A model generated the notes under the pieces. The model was not told the DNA's origin. It was given only the letters and a program-made list of their open reading frames with translations, and ran no database searches. The position numbers and the translations under genes were made by a program. From positions 124,001 through 188,000 of the forward strand of contig CAJZBQ010000046.1 of assembly GCA_914767885.1 (NCBI GenBank): DNA of 64,000 bases, written 5' to 3'. Source of the DNA: Blepharisma stoltei (taxonomy: Eukaryota; Ciliophora; Heterotrichea; Heterotrichida; Blepharismidae). Of this stretch, positions 21,797 to 31,737 are shown piece after piece (positions within the stretch are counted from its first letter, which is position 1; the number at the start of each line of letters is the position of its first letter).

Positions 21797-23185
21797 GTGT
21801 TTTATTACATTAAATTATCGCGATTAAATAACTAAAAATTTGCTTAGATAAGTTATATTCGGAGTTTCCATTTGAAATTAGACAAATCAGTGTTGACAGC
21901 TTAGGTAAATATGGCTTCGTTTTTGTTCAAATTTTGCATCAAATCTCTAAGGAAGCACCTCATGGACTTAGTTTCTAATTGTAGAGAATTAGCAATCGGC
22001 TTATGAGATAAAAATACATATCAGAACTTTCAAGTTCCCAAATTCGCAACCATCTTAAAAAAAAAAACAAAAGACTTTGACTTTTTAATTGGTTAAATTC
22101 ACTTTCAAAAGAAAAGAATTCTATGGTGTGATTATTAAGCAAATGTACTTTCAAATTTAGTCTCGAAAAACTTTCGTTAATTATTTTTTTCTATCGTGAA
22201 TTTCTGGATTTTTTATCATTTAATTCTGGAATTTAAATTAAGTTAATTTGTAAGAGACTTATTTTTAATTTTTTTGGTTTATAGATTAGAATTTTGCATG
22301 ATGGAGAGGAAACTGATTTTTGGATAAAAATATTATTAGATATGTAACTCTTGATAGAAAAATGGCTAAAAATTTCGGTCCTTTGTATTTTACTAAAACT
22401 CACTTCTAAGTGTTATTATAACTTGACATTGGAGCAATATCATATGTGGTTAAAATTCATTTTCTGACGAAAACCTTTATAACCATAAAATTTTTTGATT
22501 ATTTTCTCTTGTAACGATTATCATAATTATTTATTTTTTGGAATTATTTGTGTTTATGATATAAATTACAATTTTAAGATTATATGCTGATTATTAAAAG
22601 AATGGATAACCTAGTATGATTTATATTATATTGTTTTATTAATCTCTTTCAAAAAAGCATTCTAATTTCCAATTAGATTTGTTTAAATTAAATAAAATCA
22701 ATAGGGTTTACTTTTTATTAAAAGCACTCCAGCTATTAAAATGCATATCTTTTACAAAATATAAAGCAAACTTGCACTTCTTGGTGAAGGGTAATTTTTT
22801 GTATGACTTTAGGTAATTAATTAAGTATTAAATATTTATATACCTTTATAAAATTATAAAGATAGTCATTATGGCAAAGTCCTTATTTTACTTTGTTTCA
22901 AAATATTGGCACTTTTCTGGTGTAAATATTTTATTTAATGAATATTTACAAATGAATATGGATTTCGCTAATATAATACCATAATTTTTATCATCCTGTA
23001 AATTATTCAAAAAATAAGTCATTTATTGAGCTTGAGGAAAATTTCCGCATCTAGAGAAATGCAATTATATTTTATCCGCAGTTTCATTAATTTTTAAAGA
23101 TTTAACTTTAATCTATTTTAAGAATTTTTAATCCAATTTTTGAAATACAGATACCTGAGGAAACTTAAATAAATTTACATCAATA
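21797..23185. other. Long AT-rich intergenic region
   Basis: About 1.4 kb with no extended frame, inverted repeat or recognisable element on either strand. Confidence 0.5.
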
Positions 23186-23512
23186 ATGAATATTGAAGAA
23201 CTTGAAGGATATATGAATAAAATTATTGAAATACAAAACAAACGAGAAAATGAGTCTCACAAAAAACGAAAAAATATTAGAATGCAGCTATTAAAGCACG
23301 TTAAATCAGCCCAAGATATTTCAATTATCCAAAATAATTCTCAAGAAATAACTAAAATTGGGAAAAAGAAGTTCAGTCGATACATAGAAGAACCAACTGA
23401 ATCCAGCGAATTTTCTCAAATTTTAAATGTCTACAATGAAAATCATGAGGCAAAGGTGAATTCCTACACCCTTTCTCAAGCAGATGAGCCGATGTCTCCA
23501 TCTAAAAAGTAG
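23186..23512 (+). CDS. Small hypothetical protein
   Basis: 108 codons ending in TAG. Basic, helical start (MNIEELEGYMNKIIEIQNKR), then a polar region ending EPMSPSKK. No family recognised. The regular codon use and length suggest it is real. Confidence 0.45.
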   Translation: MNIEELEGYMNKIIEIQNKRENESHKKRKNIRMQLLKHVKSAQDISIIQNNSQEITKIGKKKFSRYIEEPTESSEFSQILNVYNENHEAKVNSYTLSQADEPMSPSKK

Positions 23513-23522
23513 AATTTACTTA

Positions 23523-23997
23523 CTGCCCCCTCCATGAGCGAACAAAACCATTGGAAAAATTTCTATTTTTTGTCCAAAACCCACCCTCTGTAAGCGAACA
23601 AAAATTGTTTTAATATTATGAAAACTTTTGATATATAGTGATAGCTATAATGAAATCTATAGCTAATTCTGTTTAATTTTAAACAAATTGCGTTTAGAAC
23701 ATAAATTTTACAAATTAAATAAATTTTGCTTTTCAATTGGGAGTTTTTTAAATTTCGATAATAAAAAATTTACTATAAAAATTTGTATAATCTTTTGGCT
23801 TAATTTCTGATCGGTTCCCACGAGCCAAAAATGTGTTTCCACGTGGAATTTCTGGATTTCCACGTGTGAAATCCATCTTTGGCTCGTGGGAGCCGATCAG
23901 AAATTTAAGCAACTATTATATATTAATTTTTAAAAAAAATTAACCTCTCTCCATGAGCGAATAAAGTTTTTTGCTCGCTCTGGAGGGGGTTGAGTTA
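23523..23997. mobile_element. Bogo-like MITE, about 475 bp, containing a nested element
   Basis: Left end TACTGCCCCCTCCATGAGCG, right end CTCGCTCTGGAGGGGGTTGA then GTTA. The internal core is shared with the 42.5-kb element (GTGATAGCTATAATGAAATC). A second palindrome sits inside at 23800-23908. Confidence 0.75.
23800..23908. mobile_element. Nested palindromic element, 109 bp
   Basis: Ends TTAATTTCTGATCGG and CCGATCAGAAATTTAA. Inner arms GGTTCCCACGAGCCAAA and its complement, with a CCACGTGG-type inner pair. Inserted in the Bogo-like MITE, so it is younger than that copy. Confidence 0.75.
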
Positions 23998-24103
23998 GGA
24001 ATCATGGAGGAAATTCACATGTAATAAAGTCAATTTTATTCTCTCCATACAAAATTTAAAAAAAAAAATACTTATTCTTAATATTTATTTTCTACAAAAT
24101 ATA

Positions 24104-24456
24104 TTATTCTCCTTCACAAAAATACCTGTTATTTTCTCCAAAAAATATATCAAGCATTTGCTTACCTGGAGAATCAAATACTTCCAAACGAGAAGAATTG
24201 TGGCAAAAAATTGAAGAAGTCAGCTGAACCAACTGATTCATCGTTGTCTTCAAAGAGACTAATGAAAATGGATTTGCAGTATATGGAAGAAAACCTGGAG
24301 TACTTAACTTAATTGCAGGAGGGTTAAATATGCCTAAAAAAATTCCAATTAAAAGAATAGAGACTAGCTATGTATATGATCTCAGCATGCGAAAATTTAA
24401 ATGGAGCAAGTATTGCTGGGACGTTGATGCCGTTGTTATATAAAAGTTTGACATAA
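24104..24456 (-). CDS. Possible small membrane protein
   Basis: A minus-strand frame contains a hydrophobic helix (LVSILLIGIFLGIFN), then PPAIKLSTPGFLPYT and a tail ending NNRYFCEGE, TAA. An ATG at about 24456 opens the same frame, but one TAG (near 24369) lies between. I find no 15/16-nt intron that removes it, so the 5' end is unresolved. It lies just after the SET gene. Confidence 0.3.
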
Positions 24457-24487
24457 TTCTTTAATTTTTTAAATGCATAATTATTTT

Positions 24488-27178
24488 TTATTTTCCTATC
24501 AGAGGTATTATGCAGTGTGTTAAATAAGACTCATAAGGGCTTCCTTTTGCTGCCTTTTTCACCTCTTTTCGATCTGCATCTAACAAAGCTAGTGCTAAAT
24601 CGGCGAATTTTAAATACCAATGTAAAATCTGTTTTTCGCCTTGTCTCATTAGCACGCAGTTTCTTTGGTTTTCAGTTAGATCAGTCCTTTCTAAAATTTG
24701 ACCGTCTTCTTCTATATAAATTTTATATAAATTAGAATTTATTAATATAATTTTGAAAAAAATATATATCTTACTCCCCCCCCATCCTTTCCTTGATCGA
24801 ACGATTGACTGTAAAAATTCCTAAAAATTGGGGAAATTAACCCCCATCCTTGATCGAACGATTTTCATATCATACAACTTTTATATATATAAAAATATAT
24901 TAGTTATCAAAAGCTTGTGAAGATGCACCTAATGAAGTTGTTTTCAGGGACTTTGAGACGACAAAAAGCTTCGAAATCAACTATCCGAAGTGATTTAGTC
25001 ATCAATCTAGGCTTAAAAAAATTAATAATCTAATAAAATAGAGATCTTTAAAATTTTTAAAAAAAAAATTTAATTTAATAAGGAACAAATTTAAATTTAT
25101 ACAGTTTAAAGGGGTAACTAATAAATCAAAATATTAAAAATTGGTATTTTTATGAAATGAATTAAATTTTTTGCTGTAAAAATAATTATTAAATGCCCTT
25201 AACCCTCTTATTTAAAAGTAAATAAAAAAATATATATATATTTTTTATTTTATATATAAAAATTTTTTTTAACCCCCATCCTTGATCGAACGATGGCGAG
25301 TCGTTCGATCAAGGATGGGGGGGGAGTCAGACAAATGATTATTTTTTTAATATTTTAATTAGAAAAAAAATAAATTTATTAGGATGATAATAGGGTATTT
25401 TATGCATCTAAGGGTTAAATTTACAATAAAGATGATTAAAGTTTCTGGATATAAAGCTATACCATTTTCTGAAAGCTTTTTAACATGCTGCAGAACTCTT
25501 TTTTCATTTGCCAAAGAAATTGGCTTAACTTTGCTAGGTTTGAAGCCTGGCTGATCCTCTTCTTGGCACTCTTCCATTATTCTTGGCAAAATTGAAATAT
25601 CATTCAGCTCCAAAAACCTTAAAAATCCCAGAAATTCGTTAAAAACGTTTTCTTTCTCATCAGCTTGGACTCTAAAAGTTTGTGATGAATTTCCATCAAT
25701 TAGGCTTCTTTTTGTCATTAAATTAGGGTCTTCTTCTCTTAATTTGCATTTAAATGGATATTCATTGGCATCATTATTTCTCACAATAAAGCCATAATTT
25801 AATATTCTTTCTTATTTTAATTTCATATTTTTAAAGCGAAAATATGAATTTAATAATAAATTTATCATAAAACAGAATAAAAATCTTGAGTTGCATTTTT
25901 TACCATAACTGTCTAATACTTCAATTCCTCTTTCAATATCTTCCATAGCTTCAATAATAAAACCATTTTTTGATTCTTCATAAGACCATGTAGTTTGTCG
26001 AGGTCTTCTATGATTTAACATATCAGCAAGAGGGACAAAACCATCAGTTTTATTTCCATCTATTTGCATTCCAAAAATTCTGGAGCTTACACCCATTCTG
26101 ATTTTAGAAAATTCAAAAAGAGGGAAGTTTGCAAATTCTGGGACAGCGTCTACAATAAATTTTTTTAAAAATCTTTTTTTATATAAAAATAATAAAATAT
26201 ACAATATTAAGGTAAAATTTACCTATATAATCCTATAAAAATACTTAATTTATGCTAAACTATCACAAAATTTATAGCTGATCTACCTCAATAAGGCATA
26301 ATTTTTTATTTTTAGTCTACAATACAATTATAATCCTCCTCAATGTCTTGTATTTTTTCATTTACCTGATCCAAAAATGGAGATCCAGTCAGCCACTCTT
26401 TATCTTCATCTGTATAAAATATTGGAAAATTAGAATAGCTCTCAGGCAAAATATCTAAATAAGGCTTCCACCAGCTTTCCTCTTTTGCTTTTTCCTGCAA
26501 TATAAATGAAGATAAAAATGAGTGCTTAGGAGACAATAAATTTAAATTCGCCGCAACCATTTTTTGGCCAATTGGAGTTGCTTTTGCCATTTCCAATGTA
26601 ATTATATGAGATCTTGGGATAACCACTATGCATTCATTTTTAGCTATAAAAGTTGTACTGTGGACTCCTCTATAGTCTTTTGAATAAAACCTCAGCTTTA
26701 TTTTTGGAAATTTCGCTCCTCCTTCAATCAGCCAATTAAACAGGTTTTCAAACTTTTTCCTTTCTGGGTGGTCCAAAGGAAGTGCAGTCTCAATCTCCAT
26801 ATCAGCTTCAATTTCTTTTTTTAATGCTAATAGTTCTGTAAACTCAGGGTTAATTGCAAGCCCACGATGTACATAATCAATTGCTTCTTGGAATCTGCTT
26901 AATTCCCTGTGAGCAACTGCCATACGGTAGTAGCCTTTGATTCAGTTAGGGTCAGTTTCTATAGCTTTGGCTGAATCTGTGATTGCGTCTTCATAGCGGC
27001 GAAGCTCTATATAAGCTGATGCTCGATTAGTTAGAAGTATAACATGAGCTGGGTCTAATTCGAGGCCTTTTGTGTATAATTCAAGAGCCCTCGAAAAATC
27101 GTGCATGTTGAAAGCAGAGTTACCTTTTTCTTTGAAGGATTCTGGAGTATCTCGCTTCTTTTTGCTCTTGCCACCCAT
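24488..27178 (-). CDS. TPR-SET lysine methyltransferase (Rubisco LSMT/SETD3-like)
   Basis: MGGKSKKKRDTPESFKEKGN begins three TPR motifs (SAFNMHDFSRALELYTKGLEL, then NRASAYIELRRYEDAI). The SET region includes HSTTFIAKNECIVVIP, SWWKPYLDILP, the active-site stretch VPLADMLNHRR and LDSYGKKCNSRFLNYGF, where Asn-His and Tyr are expected. A substrate-binding helix domain follows (YPETLEEDGQILERTD, VLMRQGEKQILH). TGA encodes Trp in DPNWIKGYY. Three IESs interrupt it: 25802-25879, 26153-26320 and the long 24715-25438. The joined sequence follows the family so closely that the IES calls are strong. Confidence 0.85.
24715..25438. mobile_element. Long composite IES, 724 bp
   Basis: TA-bounded in the SET gene. 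Removal joins LYPETL to EEDGQILERT, the expected LSMT-family motif. It carries the complete second-family MITE at 24773-25329 inside, flanked by AT-rich sequence. Confidence 0.8.
24773..25329. mobile_element. Second MITE family, copy 1 (557 bp)
   Basis: Terminal inverted repeats CCCCCATCC...TTGATCGAACGA and its complement GTTCGATCAAGGATGGGGG. A second, internal copy of the repeat is seen at each end. Body and ends match 36076-36586. The right flank is GTCA rather than GTTA. Confidence 0.85.
25802..25879. other. IES, 78 bp
   Basis: Splits the SET motif. Removal gives KKCNSRFL joined to NYGFIV. Confidence 0.85.
26153..26320. other. IES, 168 bp
   Basis: Minus-strand ATTGTAGAC is present at both edges. 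Removal joins EEDYNCIVD to AVPEFANFP. Confidence 0.8.
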
Positions 27179-27564
27179 TTTTAGAGGTTTATTAGAAGAA
27201 AATAAGGTCAGTTATAGAAGTCTAAGAGAAAGCAAAATTTTTAGAAATTTATTCTTGAAAAATTTGATATTAAGTTACGCTTTCTAAAATATAAAGCATT
27301 TTTCTTTCTCTTTTTCGACCTTAGGTTTTTTACCAGAAACTTTAGAGCTTCCCAGGCTTCTCACACTCCTCGTTATCGCCGTCCTCTTAAGAACTACTTC
27401 TCCCTCATTTATAGGCAAGTTACTCATATTCCTAGCAGTATTTTTCATAACATTATCCACGCACGGTGCTTTCGCAGGCGTGCTCTTATAGGTCGGCTTC
27501 TGACTCTGAATTTTTTGTGTTTCTTCCTTCATAGCCATTCCAGTCCCAAACACCGAAATTGCTA

Positions 27565-27638
27565 TGCTATTTTCCCATAATTTTCCTCATCTCAGATTAA
27601 CTATTTTCCTATTAAAAATCCTCAAAAAAATGAGTATA
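27565..27638. other. IES, 74 bp, unit 1 only
   Basis: Unit 2 is uninterrupted at ATTGCTAATTT (about 32030), so the insertion is seen directly by comparison. Confidence 0.85.
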
Positions 27639-28181
27639 ACTTTTTAGTTTGCATATAATTGCACAAGAAATCGTCTACGAGGACACTAGTAAATTGTTCC
27701 TTATAGTTAAAATTAGGGTGTTCTGAATAGCCAGGAAACACATTAGTTCTACGTATCCCAAGGCCTGGGAAGTGGTACTCACAATACACGTTATTTGCGT
27801 GGGATAAAGGAATATTCCAAGCCTCATGGATTTCGACACGGAAATTTATGAGGGATCCAATAAGTTCTTCAGGGTTTTCTGGGCCTTCATCTAGCATGCT
27901 GCCATCTTCGTCTGTAGGGACAATGTTCATTTTAAGAAGTCCTGCGTCTCCTCCGCTTGTACTAATTATAAGAATGTTAAAAGGGTTATCAAATAACAGC
28001 CCAAGGGGTTTTAAAGAATAATAGCCTTTTCCAAGTATATTTTCTTCTGGAGGATCCCATAGTGGATCTTCTTCAGGTGAAGGGTCAGTTTGCTCGTCTA
28101 GCATTTCTCTGAGCATGCAAAGCCTATCTTCGAATTTTTCTACATCCCATAGCCAAATTAAGCCGTAATCTTGGTTTTGTA

Positions 28182-28264
28182 AAACCAATTAAAATGTTTT
28201 TCATCTATTTGGATTATTTTAATAAAAAATCTACAATTTAGCCATTATATTTTAATTAAGTATA
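28182..28264. other. IES, 83 bp, unit 1 only
   Basis: Unit 2 reads straight through GGTTTTGTACTTCGAC (about 32573-32588). Confidence 0.9.
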
Positions 28265-28953
28265 CTTCGACTTTAAGTTCTTTTTCCCAATAATCAGGCT
28301 CCAAATCTTCTTCTTTTTCGACCTCATCAGGAAGAAGATTGATGATTTTTACATTGAATTTTACATGTCGGCTTAAATCTGTCGCTATTAAATTGGCTTC
28401 GTTTACAAGTGGGAAAAGTTTGGCAAACCGGGATCGAAGCTGGCGTTTTTTACTGTTTGGCTCAAGCTCTGGAGGGACTTCAAGGGCTGAAGCATGCTCT
28501 TGTGGAGGCTCAGCTGAATTTTCATGGTTTTCAGGGTGGGCTTCTGGCTCAGTTACACTGCGCTTTTTAGACTCTTCATGAGGAATTGAAGCAGTATTTA
28601 TTAGGATTGGGGATGGAGGCCGTGGAGGCAGTTTTGATATTTCTTTTTCCAGCTCTAATTGTTGAGATTCGTTTTTTTCCTCAATTGCAAATTCATAGTC
28701 AATATCATTTTCTTTGTATTTTGAGTCTTCTCCAGGTCTTTTGAATAAGTAAATTTGATTTGTCCCTATAATGATTCTGTCCAGGTGCTTAAGAATAACT
28801 TTTTCATAAACTTTTTGACCGTTTACATATAAAAATTCACTACAAGAGGGTTCTATAGGTTCCGACGTGATATTTTCATTTTCATCTTTATTAAAAATAC
28901 AATGCCTCGGTCTAACACTAAAATTCGCAATAATTATATCTGGCTTAGGGTTT

Positions 28954-29486
28954 TTATATATATTTTAAAATAGCATTTTCGCCAACCCGCTCTGTTGGCA
29001 CAGGGGCTGGGGTAGCCCAGTAACCTCGTAGAAGGGAACGTAGAGTTCGATAATGCGTATTAGCCAGGTGTTGCATGGTTTTGTGGAGCATAAACGTCAG
29101 ATTAGGATGCCTGCAGTACATTCAGGACAGGTTATCTCCGAGGAAGATGGGACTTTAATAGGAAAGAGAGAACCAGTGAGGTTGCTTCTTATCATTCGAG
29201 CCTTTTTCTCAGCTCGATACCAGGTATTAAGTTTTGGGCTACGAGTTTCCATGTTGGTCGATAGTGACCAGAAAATTTGTTTTTCTGGAAACTGAATCAT
29301 ACTGACACAAAGTATGGCGAACTAGCGCTTCTAACTCACGGATAACGAATGCAAACCCCTCGTACGTGAGGAGCAATGCAATAAGAGGCTGGTAAGCAAG
29401 CGGGGGAGCTGCACAGAGGTGAATATGGTCCGCTAGTAGATCTGCAGGGAGCTTCTCTTACAATCTTAGTTAAGTTTTAAGTTTAA
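28954..29486. mobile_element. Retroposon-like insertion, 533 bp, in kinesin pseudogene
   Basis: Absent from unit 2. Flanked by an imperfect 12-bp duplication, GGCTTAGGGTTT and GGCTTTGGGTTT. The interior is GC-richer, has no long meaningful frame, and shares GACCAGAAAA-type blocks with 61541-62080. Confidence 0.75.
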
Positions 29487-29829
29487 GGCTTTGGGTTTCC
29501 AATTTTCCTACCCACAACCAATGGTACATTATCAAAATTATATACAATTTTTCCAGAAAGCAAATAATCTTCACTAATATTGGTAATATGAGGCCCAGAC
29601 CTGTCAATTTCTGGCTCAAATTCTTCTTGAATAGCTTCTCTTTGCTGCTGCAGGCTCATACTTTGCGCAGATAAAAATTTCTCATTTGCTTCTAGCATTT
29701 CTCTAAGCTCCCTTAATCTTTTAATACCTCTTGCTTTTTCAATTAAAGATTTTAACTCTTCGTTTTCTTTACTAAGTTCTCTAATGATTTTATCTTCTGG
29801 AGACGCATTAACAACTGCATGATTTTTTA

Positions 29830-29936
29830 TATTTTTTATAAAAATAGGCTAATTTCTATTAATAACAATTCTTATTTTCTATAAAAAATAATTGTTTATC
29901 TTTTCAATAATGTGGATATTTCTTGCAAAAAAATTA
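29830..29936. other. IES, 107 bp, shared with unit 2
   Basis: Present at the same place in both units (33786-33894), so older than the duplication. It interrupts the motor-domain end just before KNHAVVNE. Confidence 0.75.
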
Positions 29937-31160
29937 TTGTTTTAACTTTAGCAGCATATGTAAGTGTAGATAGTGTTTCTTCATAATTTACAGCAGCAGG
30001 TGAAAGTGCACAAACCATGACAGTTTTACTGTTTCCTCCCAAAGCATTTTGCAGGATTCTTGTGAGTGCTGAATCTCTGTATGGGATCACAATATCATTT
30101 TTATTGTCTTTTCCTGACAATTTTTCAGCTAAAGCTTCAATAACTGACCCTAATACGATCAAAGATTTATTAATAGCGCATTTTTTTTTAAGTCTTTCTC
30201 TAGTAGCTCCTGTTTGGTTAGCATTTTCACTGCCCGCTAAATCAACCAGATTAATAACAGAAATTTTTCCTGTTTTTGTGTCATTATTTATCATAATTTG
30301 CTTAAACTCTATAGTAAAAATTGTATGAGCTCGGCTGCTTGTAGCATTCATCTGTGTTGACCCAATTGACCTATTTGTGTTTCCTTTTTCAATCAATTTT
30401 TCAATTTCCGCATATGAGCTGACAGGGTGTTTTGATAAATTTTCGACAAAAACCCCATAACTTTGCTTTCTCTGATTTTAAGGCCTCCTTGCGGTCTTTG
30501 GTTTATAGGGATTAACAAATCCTGTACTTTTTCATTGTAAATTTCAAGGATACTCACCATAACTTCAAACATTAAATTCGGGTTCGGATTTTTATTAATT
30601 CTGATAAAGATTTCTTCTGAACACAATGGGATAATGCCTTTATTAGCTCCATATCCTACCATCGAATAGGATTTTCCTGAGCCAGTTTGTCCATATGCAA
30701 AAAGGCAACAATTGTAACCTTCCCAAGCGTTGTTTAAAACTTGTTCTCCAAGCTTATGGTACACTATTTCCTGGTCTGCATATTGATCGTCAGCTCTGAG
30801 CAGGTAGCCATCTTCTCTTTCTGCGAAGCCATCGTGAGATCAAAATAAATAATCAAATCAATATTTTCTAGTATTGCCAGTTTTTGGGTCAGTAATTATA
30901 GTGGCTCGACCATCCATTTTGATACAAAGCTGAGCGCCTAAGTCCTTTTCTCTAGTGTTAAAAGGACGTACCCTGACAGCAACTTTTATATTCATATTCG
31001 TCATAAGTAAAAATTTTTCATATAAATTCGATTGAGATTCTACATTTTTTTGTTGAAGCAATTACAGGATTTTAATATAAAAATTTCATTGGAAGTCCTT
31101 AAAATCCTAAATTTAATTAAAATGTGATGTAATATACTTAAGTTGTTTTAAAATTCAACA

Positions 31161-31680
31161 TTAAATGATTTTTAAATTAATTTTAATTTCCCAGTAAGAT
31201 TTTGCTGCATTAAATTTCAATCTTAGCCTCGAAAGATACTCATCCATGTGAGCTAATATACTGAAGTGGGATTTATAAGCTTGGAATTTAGAAGATATAT
31301 TTGCTAAATAGTCTTGGCTAAAAACCTCAATTCTTTCAAAATGCTGATCTTCATTGAAAAACTTTTTCCTTGTAAAAATCTGCCGACTTTGTCTAAAACT
31401 TCTCACTTGCTGTCAAAAACTTCAAGAATTTTTGCAATTGCATCTGGGTCGTAACCTGCAAAGTAATCGGTATAAAAATATCTCTATGGACTTCATAAAT
31501 CATATTGATATAATTTTGCTTAATTATTGTATTTTCAAGATAAGCTGGGTTGTATTTTAAAGCTATATAAACAAAAATTGCGTAACTTTCAGTTAGCTTT
31601 ATGTCCTCTTCAGTAAAATAAGGAAGATTTGGAAATTCAAAGCCAAGATGATATTTATCTTTGGAAATCTAAGCTCCGAG
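31161..31680 (-). pseudogene. Glutathione S-transferase fragment (unit 1)
   Basis: Only the C-terminal two thirds remain (FERIEVFSQDYLANISSKFQAYKSH). The N-terminus is missing and small deletions break the frame. It lacks the IES found in the intact copy at 35638-35706. Confidence 0.8.
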
Positions 31681-31737
31681 AGAAAGAATTTTTTTAAAAA
31701 AATTATTCTTGAAACATTTGATATTAAGTTACGCTTT

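Larger units (their letters stand above)
27284..31004 (-). pseudogene. Kinesin-3 pseudogene (unit 1)
   Basis: Shares motor, FHA and C-terminal regions with the unit 2 kinesin. The P-loop GQTGSGKS is intact and TGA codes Trp (YWFDYLFWSHDGF). The broken features are a net one-base loss near 30463 that shifts frame after ESKVMG, an altered switch II region (GSENANQTGATRERLKKKCA in place of GSEKAGQTGATGERLKEGCA), and a retroposon at 28954-29486 whose right repeat has lost its TA. IESs at 27565-27638, 28182-28264 and 29830-29936 also lie in it. I judge it non-functional. Confidence 0.75.
27220..31680. repeat. Tandem segmental duplication, unit 1
   Basis: Matches 31685-36020 over nearly its whole length (kinesin then glutathione S-transferase). 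Unit 1 is the more decayed copy. Its right end is truncated inside the transferase gene. Confidence 0.9.

Noticed and set aside
22000-23100. Genes in the AT-rich region
   Set aside because: Only short frames, no codon bias or conserved motif on either strand.
28978-29465. Ribosomal RNA or tRNA fragment, because of its GC-rich RNA-like look
   Set aside because: I could not match it to conserved rRNA segments. It is bounded by a short target duplication and is absent from the paralogue, so an insertion is the better reading.
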